Source of the DNA: JAFAGX01 sp035622175
GTDB lineage: Bacteria > Acidobacteriota > Terriglobia > Terriglobales > Acidobacteriaceae
Assembly: GCA_035622175.1 (NCBI GenBank)
Contig: DASPVV010000121.1
Location: 1 to 64,000, forward strand
Direction of reading: 5' to 3'
Length of the DNA stretch: 64,000 nt
Shown: in pieces, positions 7,824-16,896 of the stretch
How positions within the stretch are numbered: the first letter of the stretch is position 1
Layout of the letters: every line of letters begins with the position of its first letter
Notes under the pieces: generated by a model
Told to the model about the DNA's origin: nothing
The model's database searches: none
Seen by the model: the letters and a program-made list of their open reading frames with translations, nothing else
Translations under genes and position numbers: made by a program

Positions 7824-8774
7824 CTAGGCTTTCACCGCCAAATGTTCCAGGGTCTTCTCGAGCGAAGCCTCATCTTCCACATGGAGCGCGGTCTTGGAGC
7901 GATCCATTTGGCGCAGAAGGCCGCAAAGCACCTTCCCTGGACCGATTTCGACGAAGGTGCGTACGCCTTGGGCATGCAGCATGCGGATCGACGGCTCCCA
8001 CTTCACCGGCCGGGTGACCTGGCGGAGGAGCGCCTCCCGAGAGCGGTTCGCATCCTGCAGCAAAGCGGCATCGACATTGCATACGACCGGCATCCCGGGT
8101 CGTCGGAACACCAGCCCGGCAAGATCGAGCGCCAGGCGATCTTCGGCGGGTTTCATCAGGGAACAATGAAAGGGCGCGCTGACCGGGAGTAGCTTGGCGC
8201 GTTTTGCGCCCCGCTCGTCGGCCAGCTTCGTGGCGCGCTCGACCGCCGCGGTATGGCCGGAAATCACAATCTGTTCCGGGGAATTGATGTTGGCAGGCTC
8301 GCAGACTTCACCCTGGGCGGCATCGCGGCAAACCCCCATCACCCGATCGAGGTTCATGCCCAGGATGGCTGCCATCGCGCCCCGGCCCACAGGAACGGCT
8401 TCCTGCATGTATTTTCCGCGCTGTCGCACGGTGCGCACCGCATCTACAAAACTCAGCGTGCCCGCCGCCACATGCGCCGAATACTCCCCCAGGCTGTGCC
8501 CCGCGACAAACGAGGGCTTCAGCCCTTTCTCGTCCAGAACCCGCCAGGCGGCGATCGAAGTGGTCAAGATGGCGGGTTGCGTGACCTCGGTTAGTCGAAG
8601 CCGTTCCTCCGGCCCGGCGAAACAAACCTGGGAAAGCTTGTAGCCAAGCGCCTCGTCGGCCTCCTCGAAGGTGCGCCGGGCAATAGGATATTTCTCCGCC
8701 AATTCTTTGCCCATGCCGACGTTCTGCGAACCCTGGCCGGGGAATAGATACGCGATCGAGGACGAATCCGCCAT
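7824..8774 (-). CDS. fabD: Malonyl-CoA:ACP transacylase
   Basis: Transfers malonate from CoA to acyl carrier protein for fatty acid synthesis. The ATG at 8774 gives 316 residues, the normal length, beginning MADSSSIAYLFPGQGSQ. The nucleophile elbow is GHSLGEYSA, with the oxyanion GQGSQ at the N-terminus, an Arg in VRQRGKYMQ, and the catalytic His in APFHCSLMKPAE. Frames extending further upstream would run into plsX. It is the last gene of the DUF177-rpmF-plsX-fabD cluster, 25 bases after plsX. The fabH often found between plsX and fabD is absent. Confidence 0.96.
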   Translation of the reverse strand: MADSSSIAYLFPGQGSQNVGMGKELAEKYPIARRTFEEADEALGYKLSQVCFAGPEERLRLTEVTQPAILTTSIAAWRVLDEKGLKPSFVAGHSLGEYSAHVAAGTLSFVDAVRTVRQRGKYMQEAVPVGRGAMAAILGMNLDRVMGVCRDAAQGEVCEPANINSPEQIVISGHTAAVERATKLADERGAKRAKLLPVSAPFHCSLMKPAEDRLALDLAGLVFRRPGMPVVCNVDAALLQDANRSREALLRQVTRPVKWEPSIRMLHAQGVRTFVEIGPGKVLCGLLRQMDRSKTALHVEDEASLEKTLEHLAVKA

Positions 8775-8799
8775 AGATCTTGAATGCTTCCGATCAGGG

Positions 8800-9825
8800 C
8801 TAGCGGGGGACGGCGGCCACCGAACCCAGGCCCGCGAGCTCCCTCTCAATCTTTTCGTTGATTCCGCTCTCGGCGAATTCGGCCGCTACCCGAATTGCGT
8901 TCTTGATTGCATTCGCATTCGAGGACCCATGCGTGATGAAGCATACGCCTTTGACTCCGAGCAACGCCGCCCCTCCATACTCGGTGTGGTCCAAGCGTTT
9001 CTTGAAATCCGCGAAGGCACTGCGCGAGAGCAGATAGCCGACTTGTCGTGTGATCGTCGCCTTGAGGGATTCCTTGAGCGTGTGGTGAACCAGATTTGCC
9101 AGGCCTTCGGAAATTTTCAACGCCACATTGCCGACAAACCCATCGGCCACGATGACATCCACCTGGCCATTGTACAAGTCGCGCCCTTCCACGTTTCCCA
9201 CGAAATTGAGGGGCAGCTGCTTCAGTAATTGGAACGACTCCTTGGTCAAATCATTCCCTTTGGTCTCTTCTTCGCCGATCGAAAGCAGTCCGACCCGCGG
9301 GCCCCGCGTACCAAACATGGTGCGGAAGTAGATTTCCCCCATCACCGCAAACTGCTCGAGGTTGTGGGGTTTGCAATCGACGTTGGCGCCGACGTCGAGC
9401 AGGATCGCGGCGGTTCCGAGGGCGGTCGGAAATACCGCTGCCAAGGCCGGACGATCCACCCCCGGAATCGCGCCTAACACCATCTTGGCCGTGGCCATCG
9501 CGGCGCCCGTATTGCCGGCGGTTACGAAACCGGCAGCCCGCCGCTCCCGCACCAGCCGCAAACCCACCCGCATCGAGGAATCGCGTTTGCTGCGCACCGC
9601 CTGGACCGCTTTATCATCCATCCCGATGACTTCGCTGGCATGGACAATTTCGATGGGCAGCTCCGCTGCCGAGGGATAACGTCCCAGCTCAGCCCGGAGG
9701 GTTGGTTCGGGCCCAATCAGCAACACGCGTACACGGAAATGCCGCGTTGCCTGGATTGCCCCTTCGATCTCAGGCTTCGGCCGGCGATCCGAACCCATCG
9801 CGTCCAAGGCTATGACGCTTGGCAT
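8800..9825 (-). CDS. plsX: Phosphate acyltransferase PlsX
   Basis: Soluble enzyme making acyl-phosphate from acyl-ACP, the first step of the PlsX/PlsY phospholipid route. 341 residues, starting MPSVIALDAMGSDRRPKPEI with the family's AlDaMGgD signature. Other family blocks are VTAGNTGAAMA, ILLDVGANVDCKP, GLLSIGEEETKGN and VIVADGFVGNVALK. It is 14 bases downstream of rpmF, an arrangement conserved across many bacteria, which links ribosome supply to membrane synthesis. Confidence 0.97.
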   Translation of the reverse strand: MPSVIALDAMGSDRRPKPEIEGAIQATRHFRVRVLLIGPEPTLRAELGRYPSAAELPIEIVHASEVIGMDDKAVQAVRSKRDSSMRVGLRLVRERRAAGFVTAGNTGAAMATAKMVLGAIPGVDRPALAAVFPTALGTAAILLDVGANVDCKPHNLEQFAVMGEIYFRTMFGTRGPRVGLLSIGEEETKGNDLTKESFQLLKQLPLNFVGNVEGRDLYNGQVDVIVADGFVGNVALKISEGLANLVHHTLKESLKATITRQVGYLLSRSAFADFKKRLDHTEYGGAALLGVKGVCFITHGSSNANAIKNAIRVAAEFAESGINEKIERELAGLGSVAAVPR

Positions 9826-9839
9826 GGTGTGCGAGAAAC

Positions 9840-10025
9840 TTAGCTGGTTGCGGCCACTTCCACAACTTCGCGGCCTTTATAGTAACCGCACTTGGGGCAG
9901 GCGCGATGCGGCAATTTATGCTCGTGACAGTTGGGGCATTCAGAAAGTGAACGCACCTTCAGCGAGTCGTGCGCGCGTCGGTTACCCGTGCGGGCTTTGG
10001 AGTGGCGCCGTTTGGGGTTTGGCAT
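9840..10025 (-). CDS. rpmF: 50S ribosomal protein L32
   Basis: 61 residues beginning MPNPKRRHSKARTGNRRAHD, the L32 signature. A zinc ribbon follows, with CPNC and CPKC pairs separated by about ten residues (C-x2-C, x9-10, C-x2-C). All four cysteines are retained, so this is the zinc-binding form of the protein. It lies between the DUF177 gene and plsX in the usual gene order. Confidence 0.97.
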   Translation of the reverse strand: MPNPKRRHSKARTGNRRAHDSLKVRSLSECPNCHEHKLPHRACPKCGYYKGREVVEVAATS

Positions 10026-10126
10026 GTAGATTCCTCATCTAGCGGCCAGCGCTGCCAGCCGCTGAATCAACTCTGTCGATCAGAATGTCCGCAGGGGGAC
10101 AGCCGCCCTCGACGCGGAGTTTCCCG

Positions 10127-10678
10127 TCAACCTTCGAACTTATTGCGAAGCTCTTTCAGAGCCGACCATCGTGGGTCGCCGATGGGTGCCTGGCAAGAAC
10201 ATTGCACAACATTCAGATCCGCGCCACACTGCGGGCAAAGCCCTTTGCAGTCCTGCCGGCAAATGGCTTTCAGCGGAACCGCAAGCAGCACCTGCTCGCG
10301 CAGCACATCTTCGAGCAGCAAGCTGGTCCCTTGGTAATAGCCGATTTCAGCCTCTGCCCCGGCAAAGCTGCGCTCCTCCTGCCCCCCGTCGACGCCCTGG
10401 GGGCGATAGAGCAAATCAAACTGCCGCTCGACATTCTGCAGCACCGGCTCCAGGCAGCGGGCGCAGGCGGTTTCTAGGCTGGCCGAGAGCTCCCCGTTCA
10501 ATCGTATGTCCTTGATGAGCTTGTGCTTACCGCGGTGTTCCTCGACCAGTTGCGCACGACCGCTGGCATGCAGATCGCCACGTTGCCGCAGATCAGCCCC
10601 GAAGTCGATCAGGCCGGGGCGAAATTCCTCGTCAAACTCAAGCGGATGACGTTCCAGCTCATGAATTTCAATGAACAT
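10127..10678 (-). CDS. DUF177 (YceD-like) protein
   Basis: The ATG at 10678 gives 183 residues starting MFIEIHELERHPLEFDEEF, as in this family; the frame is open further upstream but without a family match. DUF177 proteins are linked to 23S rRNA or L32-related large-subunit assembly and typically precede rpmF, as here (about 100 bases). Two cysteine clusters are visible: ACARCLEPV near the middle and CRQDCKGLCPQCGADLN near the C-terminus, the usual metal-binding arrangement of the longer DUF177 form. Confidence 0.9.
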   Translation of the reverse strand: MFIEIHELERHPLEFDEEFRPGLIDFGADLRQRGDLHASGRAQLVEEHRGKHKLIKDIRLNGELSASLETACARCLEPVLQNVERQFDLLYRPQGVDGGQEERSFAGAEAEIGYYQGTSLLLEDVLREQVLLAVPLKAICRQDCKGLCPQCGADLNVVQCSCQAPIGDPRWSALKELRNKFEG

Positions 10679-10874
10679 AGAGACTCTGCACCCCCTGTTG
10701 CTACGGACAACGACACGCGGAAGCCGCTCAGAGTCGCAAGTTCTCTCGGGAGCAGACTTAAGCATAAAGGCCGCCCGAGAAGGGTGTCAAGGAAACCTGG
10801 CCCGCGGAGCACTCGGTAGGTCAGCTCGAGATTTCAACAGCCAAACTCCCAAGGACTTTTCACAAAGCTGGCTC

Positions 10875-11162
10875 CTAACGCACCCTGACAAGGGATGGCC
10901 CGCGCCATATTCCTTCTTCTTGGGTCTTTTCGGCTATAGGATAGTGTGGACAGCTTGGTGAGAATCGTTGGCCCGATAAAGCAAGTGCCGAATCATGGAA
11001 GCTAACGGACGCGCAAACATAGCCAGCAGCGCGGTGCAGCATGCCGCACTTCCAATCGGGACCGCAACAAACTTTAGCAAGCCCGTCATGTTTCACTCCT
11101 ATGTAAGCCCAGATAACAACGCCCGCGGTAAAAGCCAGCGCCAGGAAGCCTCGAAACAACAC
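10875..11162 (-). CDS. Possible small membrane protein (uncertain)
   Basis: A 95-codon frame from GTG 11162 preceded by GGAGGT about nine bases upstream, a good ribosome site. The first 25 residues form a membrane helix or signal (FLALAFTAGVVIWAYIGV). The remainder has seven Cys (CCGPDWKC and others) and no recognised domain. It lies downstream of the serine hydrolase gene on the same strand, with about 118 bases between. The second half looks low in coding character, so the true protein may be shorter or degraded. Confidence 0.35.
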   Translation of the reverse strand: MLFRGFLALAFTAGVVIWAYIGVKHDGLAKVCCGPDWKCGMLHRAAGYVCASVSFHDSALALSGQRFSPSCPHYPIAEKTQEEGIWRGPSLVRVR

Positions 11163-11280
11163 GATCCTACCTCCAAAAAACTCAGAAGTGCTTTGCCAGC
11201 TCGCATAGCACGCGCTCTGGCAAACACCGAGGATGGAAGAGAAGATGTGGCCTTGTCAGCCGGCCGACTTTCAAAATCAG

Positions 11281-12447
11281 CTATTCTAGCTTGCTCAAGT
11301 ACACATTCGCCGCCTTCAACGCTAGTGTCTTCGGATCCAGGTCCGACCTGTTGGCGAGTACGATAACGGTCAAGTTGCCGGCCGTGAAGCGTTCGATTAC
11401 CGTTTTGAAGCCCGTCGTCTCTCCGTAGTGCCACATCCGCCGATGTCCAGAATAATCGTCCAAAAACCATCCGAAGCCATACGAAACGTGTTGGCCGGTT
11501 TGCGGATTCGTGTCGCCCGGACCGCTGGCCCAACTTGGCAGCGATCCATCGGCCAGCGTTACAGGGGTTAACGCCGGCTGCATTTCGCTGGCGGCAAGAA
11601 GTGTATGACGTGCCAGAGCGTCATCCCACTTGGCCAAGTCTTCGAGGTTTGAGTAAACTCCGCCGTCCCCGAGTGTTGCCGAGGTTGCGCTTTGGTCGGT
11701 CTCTACGAATGCCTCGCCTTCTTTCGAATGACCATAGGCGCGATCCGGAACCTCATTCTTCCCTCTAACATAGGCCAGGGTATGGTCCATCTTTAGAGGA
11801 GCGAAAATTCGCTCCTGCAGAAAGTCTTCAAAAGGTCTCCCCGAAACCTGTGCGACCATCAGGCCTAAAACCACGTAGCCTGAGTTGCTGTACGACCAAC
11901 GCGTGCCGGGAGCAAACGCGCCGTCTTTCTGCGCTTCCAGGAGACCCAGCACCTCGGCATCGTGGATTTGTCGATTCTTCGTCCAGCGGGCACGTCGGGC
12001 CGGAGTTTGATCCATGAGGTCTTCGTAGTCGGGTAGCCCCGACGTATGATTCAGCAGATTGCGGATGGTGATGACCTTTCCGTAATCCGGGAAGCCTCGA
12101 AGGACCTCTGTCAGGCGTTCGTCGTATCGCATTCTTCCCTCGTGCACGAGCAGCATGATGGCCATTGCCGTAAATTGTTTTGTGCATGAGGCCAAGCGGA
12201 AATTGGTGTGGGAATCAATCGCTTTTCGGCTGCGTACATCTCTGACTCCATATCCGCGCCGAAAAAGCGTTTGTCCATTTTCACGAACCAAGATGGCTGT
12301 TCCTGGCGACTGACCGTCAGTCAGGTTCTGGAAGATACCTTCGAGTTCCTTTTCCCTGGAATCGGAGTCCCTCCGCCCATACGCGCTTGCCGGAGCAAGT
12401 GAAACCAGCACAACCAGCACGGTCATGGCGATCGTTGCGGGAATCAC
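11281..12447 (-). CDS. Exported serine hydrolase of the beta-lactamase/class C fold
   Basis: 388 residues with an N-terminal signal peptide (AMTVLVVLVSLAPASA). The nucleophile motif S-x-x-K is SCTK in FRLASCTKQFTAM, the Y-x-N motif is YSNSGY, and a late HYGETTGF stands where KTG/HxG occurs. These belong to the AmpC/DD-peptidase/esterase superfamily, whose members hydrolyse beta-lactams, peptidoglycan peptides or esters. Sequence alone does not decide the substrate. The family is common in multiple copies in acidobacteria. It is probably monocistronic or followed by the small GTG-initiated ORF. Confidence 0.9.
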   Translation of the reverse strand: MIPATIAMTVLVVLVSLAPASAYGRRDSDSREKELEGIFQNLTDGQSPGTAILVRENGQTLFRRGYGVRDVRSRKAIDSHTNFRLASCTKQFTAMAIMLLVHEGRMRYDERLTEVLRGFPDYGKVITIRNLLNHTSGLPDYEDLMDQTPARRARWTKNRQIHDAEVLGLLEAQKDGAFAPGTRWSYSNSGYVVLGLMVAQVSGRPFEDFLQERIFAPLKMDHTLAYVRGKNEVPDRAYGHSKEGEAFVETDQSATSATLGDGGVYSNLEDLAKWDDALARHTLLAASEMQPALTPVTLADGSLPSWASGPGDTNPQTGQHVSYGFGWFLDDYSGHRRMWHYGETTGFKTVIERFTAGNLTVIVLANRSDLDPKTLALKAANVYLSKLE

Positions 12448-12650
12448 GATTTCTTCTCTCGCACTGGGATCATTATGCTCCGGGCGTAAAAGTCAGCCAG
12501 CTTCATGAAGATCGTCTGTACTTTCTGATTGCGAAAAAGGTGATCTTGTATTTCTTGAATTACGCAGTCGCACGGAACCATGTGTGAAACCACAACCTAC
12601 GGGTCGCTTGGTCATCCGGGAGCGGCGGATTCAACGTGGCCGCCCTCATC

Positions 12651-12914
12651 TTACCGGCATTCGATCACCGTGTGCTGTTGCTGCCCGGTGGCATCGATAC
12701 GCTCGGCCGGAGCGTGGCAGTAGCAGGTTTTTCCATCGGAACCTTGAGCGCAGTTCCGAATGATCCAATCCCCATGGCGGAGGATGGCTTTGGGCTTCTC
12801 TACGACCGCGGGAGGAGGCGGACTGGGAGGTGGTGGCGAAGTTGGGGGCGGATTGTGGGCGCAGCCGAGAAGCGCGGCCAGCAGAATCAGCCCGGATACG
12901 AGCACCAGCTTCAT
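12651..12914 (-). CDS. Small proline-rich lipoprotein
   Basis: The ATG at 12914 gives 87 residues with a clear lipoprotein signal: MKLVLVSGLILLAALLGC, lipobox LLGC, Cys18 as lipidation site. A Pro/Ser linker follows (PPPTSPPPPSPPPP), then a compact C-terminal part with four cysteines (RNCAQG, CYCHAPAE, IECR) likely to form disulfides in the periplasm. A longer upstream frame exists but the signal peptide fixes the start. No family is recognised. The Pro-rich spacer suggests a tether reaching from the outer membrane into or across the peptidoglycan. Confidence 0.65.
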   Translation of the reverse strand: MKLVLVSGLILLAALLGCAHNPPPTSPPPPSPPPPAVVEKPKAILRHGDWIIRNCAQGSDGKTCYCHAPAERIDATGQQQHTVIECR

Positions 12915-13201
12915 TCGGAAAGCAACTCGATGAGCATCTTGTTTTGCTTCGCGGAGGTGAATCGTGATGGCACGCTCTTCGAATTTGCCCACCGGAACTG
13001 TTGACCCGGCCTTCACGTGCATTTTCCCCCCGCCGTCTCCAGCATGTCGATGATTGTCCGAAAGATAACAGAATTTAAAGGTGGGGGGTCAGTTACTTTG
13101 GGCATCCCTCCTCCGACACGGGGAAAAAAGAACGACAGCGGCTGGTTGGTGAGGTTGCGGGACACGGCCGAGCTGCGGCGTTCTCTGCTACACTGGCGCT
13201 C

Positions 13202-14140
13202 GTGAGCGAGACCAGTCGACGGCAGTTTCTACGCCAGTGCGGGAGTGGGGTTGCGGGAATTCTCACCGCCCCCCGGCTCTCTGGCCTGGCGACCTCACAA
13301 CCCTCGATCCGGTTTCCTGCCTCACCTCGGGAGCGCGTAGCCGTTTCCTCCTACCCTTTTCGGGAGTTCATCGCGGGTTCGGACCACAAGACGGGCAATC
13401 CCACGATTGAACTGAAGGAGTTTGCGGCCCACGTGGTTGAGAGATTCGAGATTCACCGAATTGAGCCCTGGTCGGCACATATGCCGTCCACCAACCCGCA
13501 ATATCTGGCGGAGTTTCGCGCGGCAGTGGAGAAAGCGCGCGCCGCCGTGGTGAATGTCGCCGCTGACGGTGAGCACAGCCCGTATGCTCTAGACACGAGT
13601 GAGCGCCAAGCAGCCATCGCTTTCGCCAAGCAGTGGGTCGAAGTGGCCGTGGCCATCGGATCGCCCAGCATTCGTATGAACATCCCTCCGGCCAACGATG
13701 CCAAGCCGGACGTCGGCCGACTCGCGGAAAGTTTGCGGCGCGTCGTCGAGTACGCCTCGGCAAGAAACGTCGTCGTGCATCTGGAGAACGACAATCCCGT
13801 GAGCGAGGATCCGTTTTTCCTAGTGCAAGTCATCCAAACCGTGAATAGCCCTTGGCTGCATGCCTTGCCGGATTTCGGCAATACGCTGAGCGCGCACGAG
13901 GAAGATTATGCCTATCGTGCTATCGATGCTATGTTTCGACACGCGTACGGCATCTGTCATGTGAAAGACGGCGAGGTCGACGAACAAGGCAAAGCCACGC
14001 ACGTCGACTTGGAACGTACTTTCGCCACGCTGAGGCGCGACGGCTACAAAGGATACTGCTCGATTGAGTACGACGCGCCCGGCGACCCGTACAAAATGAC
14101 GGCAAAGTTGATCGACCAGACAGTCACACATCTTTCTTGA
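13202..14140 (+). CDS. Tat-exported sugar-isomerase-like TIM-barrel protein
   Basis: 312 residues from GTG 13202. The N-terminus carries a twin-arginine signal (SRRQFLRQCGSGVAGIL). The mature part is a xylose-isomerase-like (AP endonuclease 2) TIM barrel: SSYPFREF, HRIEPWSAHMPS, VVHLENDNPVSEDP, LPDFGNT, CHVKDGEVDEQG and GYCSIEYDAPGDPY provide the metal-binding Glu, Asp and His residues in the expected order. Such proteins are sugar-phosphate isomerases or epimerases, often in carbohydrate turnover. No substrate can be assigned, and it stands alone. Confidence 0.88.
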   Translation: MSETSRRQFLRQCGSGVAGILTAPRLSGLATSQPSIRFPASPRERVAVSSYPFREFIAGSDHKTGNPTIELKEFAAHVVERFEIHRIEPWSAHMPSTNPQYLAEFRAAVEKARAAVVNVAADGEHSPYALDTSERQAAIAFAKQWVEVAVAIGSPSIRMNIPPANDAKPDVGRLAESLRRVVEYASARNVVVHLENDNPVSEDPFFLVQVIQTVNSPWLHALPDFGNTLSAHEEDYAYRAIDAMFRHAYGICHVKDGEVDEQGKATHVDLERTFATLRRDGYKGYCSIEYDAPGDPYKMTAKLIDQTVTHLS

Positions 14141-14144
14141 CACT

Positions 14145-14326
14145 CCCCACGGCTAAGGCCGGGGGGTATGGTGAGGGCATCACGATAGAGAACAATAAGC
14201 GAAACATTCTTACCGAAGCTCTAGACCAGTCGTACGCAGGCTACTTAGATCACTGACCAGGCGCGACCTCCGATATTCAAATCCACAAAAACGTGTTTGG
14301 CTCATCCCCAGGCCTGAAGGCAGGGG
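14145..14326 (+). repeat. Pair of GC hairpins resembling IS200/IS605-type ends
   Basis: Two similar stem-loops in direct orientation 140 bases apart. The first (14145-14165) has CCCC, bulged A, CGGC, loop TAAG, GCCG, GGGG. The second (14306-14326) has CCCC, AG, GCC, loop TGAA, GGC, A, GGGG. This stem and tetraloop design is common at the ends of IS200/IS605 elements and derived REP/MITE units. There is no transposase in the 140 bases between. The whole 14141-14492 gap holds no gene. Confidence 0.4.
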
Positions 14327-14475
14327 CTTTCGTGAGGTCGTGCCCTACTTTGCCCGAATCCTGCTGGACGGCGCTAGGGCAGCCTGCGCGCAAATCGCGC
14401 CCATCCCGCGGGCCACGTACTTCCGAGTGCCGAAACTCTCGATTGGATCCCCTCCGACCTTCTCTGCCGCGATCT

Positions 14476-14481
14476 TATAAT
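14476..14481 (+). promoter_or_regulatory. Consensus -10 box for the MscS gene
   Basis: TATAAT at 14476-14481 ends only 11 bases before the ATG of the channel gene, so a start about seven bases on would leave a leader of around five bases. No good -35 box is visible at 16-18 bases (TCCGAC region). No ribosome site precedes the ATG, consistent with leaderless initiation. Confidence 0.45.
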
Positions 14482-14492
14482 GTCTCTCGCAT

Positions 14493-16334
14493 ATGCACTC
14501 TCTGAAGAAATCCCGCCACTGGCTGACCACGCTGGCCCTGCTGATGCTGGTTCTCGCCGGGCTGGTTGGATTATTCCTGACGCGTGATCTCGGTTCCTCC
14601 GCACCCGCGCAAACCTCGAAGGACATCGGTCTTCCGCCGCCGCTTGTCGATGAAAGTCCGCTCCAGACGGCACGGGCCGTAGGAAAGCTTGCCTCGGAAC
14701 CCGACCAGCAACGGGTCGCCTCGGCGGCCGAGCACCTTGCCGACAACGAAGTGGACCTGGCGTTCCATGACGCCTCGCGAGATGCGGCCGACCATCCTCC
14801 TCAAGCCAAGCCACAGTTTCGCGGACTTTTTCAGCAAATCGGACAAATCGAAACTCAGGTTAAGGCCGACCAGACTCACGTGGATGAACTGAAAGAGGAC
14901 TCGGCCAAAGCGACCGGGACGCGCGCCGCCAGCTTGCAGGAGCAACTCGACGTAGCCCAGGCGCAACTGGAACTCGACCAGGATGAGTTGAGCGAGGCGA
15001 AGGAGAATCTGGTGCAGTCGGGCGCCGATCCGGGGGCCCTGATCCAGCGGCAATTCGATCAGCATCTGGCCGCCGAGCATGGCAGCGATAAACCTACGCA
15101 GCCAGCGGAGAGTGCCGTCAGTGATTACCCAGCAGACCATCTGCTGGCGCAAATCCAGGCATGGCGCGGGTTACGCAACAAACTCATCCTGCTCGAGCAA
15201 GCCCGGGATGAAGCGCAACCGATGATGGCAAGGCTTCTCGAAGAGCGCGGCGCTCTGGCCCAACGGGTCAGCGCCGAAAAGGCCCAGCAGCGGGCGGCAA
15301 TGGCTGCCGCCAAGGCTGCGCCACCAGGTCCGCCCGGACAAAACGCGGTCCCGACCAACGCCGGCATGCAATCCTTGCATGTGATCACCGATGATCAACA
15401 GAATTTGGCCGATTTCGACAAGCGCATTCAGGACGAGCAGCAATTGCAGAGCGTTTACGACAGCTGGATCGCACTGGTTCGTGCTCACCAACGCTTCGTG
15501 TTGCACGGCATCATTCAATCCCTGCTGTGGATCGTCTTCATCGTGCTCGCAGTCTATTTGGCAGGACTCGGCATCGATCATTACCTCGTTGGAACTCGGC
15601 AGGAGCGCACGCGCTTCCATACCTTGCACACGGTGGTTCACTTTGCGCTGCAGGCTGCGGCGGTGTTGCTCATCCTGCTCGTCATTTTCGGGCCGCCACA
15701 GCAGATCGCTACCATCCTGGGCTTTGCCGGAGCCGGTATCACGGTCACCATGAAGGATTTCATCGTGGCGTTTTTCGGATGGTTCGTGCTCATGGGAAAA
15801 AATGGAATACGGGTGGGCGATTGGGTCGAGATCAACGGCGTGGCCGGCGAAGTGATCGAAATCAACCTGCTGCGCACCGTGCTGCTCGAGACCGGCAATT
15901 GGACCGACACCGGCCATCCCACCGGGCGCAAGGTCGCGTTCGTCAACAGCTATGCCATCGAGGGTCACTTCTTTAACTTCACCACCAGCGGGCAGTGGCT
16001 GTGGGATGAACTGCGCATGACGCTCCCATCGGAACAAGATCCTTACCCGCTGCTCGATGCCATGCAAAAGACCGTGGCTCGGGAAACTGCTGCCAACGCA
16101 CGCGCGGCCGAGCAAGAGTGGCAGAGTACCACCAGCCAGTATCGCGTGCAGTCGGTTTCAGCGGCGCCCGCGGTTAATTTGCAGCCCGGCGCGGGCGGAC
16201 TGGAAGTGCGTGTCCGCTACATCACTCGCGCCCAGGAACGTTACCTGATGCGAGCACGACTGAATCAGGCGATCGTGCGGCTGTTGCGGGGCGAGCAGAC
16301 TCCGGAGCCGGAAAGCTTCACGGTCTCAGGTTGA
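14493..16334 (+). CDS. MscS-family mechanosensitive channel with long coiled-coil N-terminal region
   Basis: 613 residues. The N-terminal membrane helix or signal (TLALLMLVLAGLVGLFLT) is followed by about 320 mostly periplasmic residues with Gln/Glu/Ala-rich coiled coils (roughly 120-180 and 220-260). Two membrane helices then lead to the MscS pore region (ILGFAGAGITVTMKDFIVAFFGWFVLMGK) and beta domain (IRVGDWVEINGVAGEVIEINLLRTVLLE). The C-terminal alpha/beta vestibule follows. MscS channels open under membrane tension and release osmolytes on hypo-osmotic shock. The periplasmic extension is of the kind seen in large MscK/YnaI-like relatives. Translation is probably leaderless. Confidence 0.93.
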   Translation: MHSLKKSRHWLTTLALLMLVLAGLVGLFLTRDLGSSAPAQTSKDIGLPPPLVDESPLQTARAVGKLASEPDQQRVASAAEHLADNEVDLAFHDASRDAADHPPQAKPQFRGLFQQIGQIETQVKADQTHVDELKEDSAKATGTRAASLQEQLDVAQAQLELDQDELSEAKENLVQSGADPGALIQRQFDQHLAAEHGSDKPTQPAESAVSDYPADHLLAQIQAWRGLRNKLILLEQARDEAQPMMARLLEERGALAQRVSAEKAQQRAAMAAAKAAPPGPPGQNAVPTNAGMQSLHVITDDQQNLADFDKRIQDEQQLQSVYDSWIALVRAHQRFVLHGIIQSLLWIVFIVLAVYLAGLGIDHYLVGTRQERTRFHTLHTVVHFALQAAAVLLILLVIFGPPQQIATILGFAGAGITVTMKDFIVAFFGWFVLMGKNGIRVGDWVEINGVAGEVIEINLLRTVLLETGNWTDTGHPTGRKVAFVNSYAIEGHFFNFTTSGQWLWDELRMTLPSEQDPYPLLDAMQKTVARETAANARAAEQEWQSTTSQYRVQSVSAAPAVNLQPGAGGLEVRVRYITRAQERYLMRARLNQAIVRLLRGEQTPEPESFTVSG

Positions 16335-16524
16335 GCGGTTTCCCTGCCTACCGACCGTATGGGCAATCGGTGTCGCCAGCCGGCCGTTCCGGGCGGTGTC
16401 TTCGGAAACGCTAGGGGATGTTTGTCGTGCCGCGTCATCCACCCTTGTGTAGGCGACAGGGCGTAGTGCAGATCGATCACCCTTCGCAAGAAATTGGCCA
16501 GACTGTTCGTGCGATACTGGGTTG

Positions 16525-16896
16525 ATGGCTGTGGCAGATCCAAAATCGGTCAAGGTGAACCTCACAGCCGGCACCGGTGTGGACATCCAATGGAAGGATG
16601 GACACCGATCGAGCTATACCTTCCTCTTTCTCCGGGACGCGTGTCCCTGCGCGCTGTGCGATGAGGAGCGGAGCAAGACGCGGCGCCGGCCGGGCGAGCC
16701 GCCGAAGCCGGCTCCTGGCGCTTTGCCCATGTTTAAGCCGGCGGCCAAGCCGATTTCCGCCGAGGGCGTAGGGAAATACGCCATCAAGTTTCACTGGAAT
16801 GATGGCCACGAGCTCGGGATTTACTCGTGGCAGTTCTTGCGCGACTGGTGCCCGTGCGAGGCATGCAGCAAGGCGAGAACGGCGGCCCGATCGTAG
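16525..16896 (+). CDS. DUF971 (GBBH-like N-terminal domain) protein
   Basis: 123 residues. It contains two related halves with RDACPCALCDEE and RDWCPCEACSKA, each carrying a C-P-C-x2-C motif after an aromatic-rich strand (SSYTFLFLRD; LGIYSWQFLRD). This is the DUF971/gamma-butyrobetaine hydroxylase N-terminal-like domain, reported in proteins linked to Fe-S cluster or metal handling. A TTG directly before the ATG adds one residue if used. About 30 residues between the halves are Pro/Lys-rich. It precedes the helicase gene by 136 bases. Confidence 0.85.
   Translation: MAVADPKSVKVNLTAGTGVDIQWKDGHRSSYTFLFLRDACPCALCDEERSKTRRRPGEPPKPAPGALPMFKPAAKPISAEGVGKYAIKFHWNDGHELGIYSWQFLRDWCPCEACSKARTAARS

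Noticed and set aside
7824..8849. Upstream extension of FabD to 8849
   Set aside because: The extra 25 residues overlap the plsX 3' end and do not match the family; the ATG at 8774 gives the conserved start.
15171..16115. 314-codon minus-strand frame over the MscS gene
   Set aside because: Shadow frame; the plus-strand pore motif is unambiguous.
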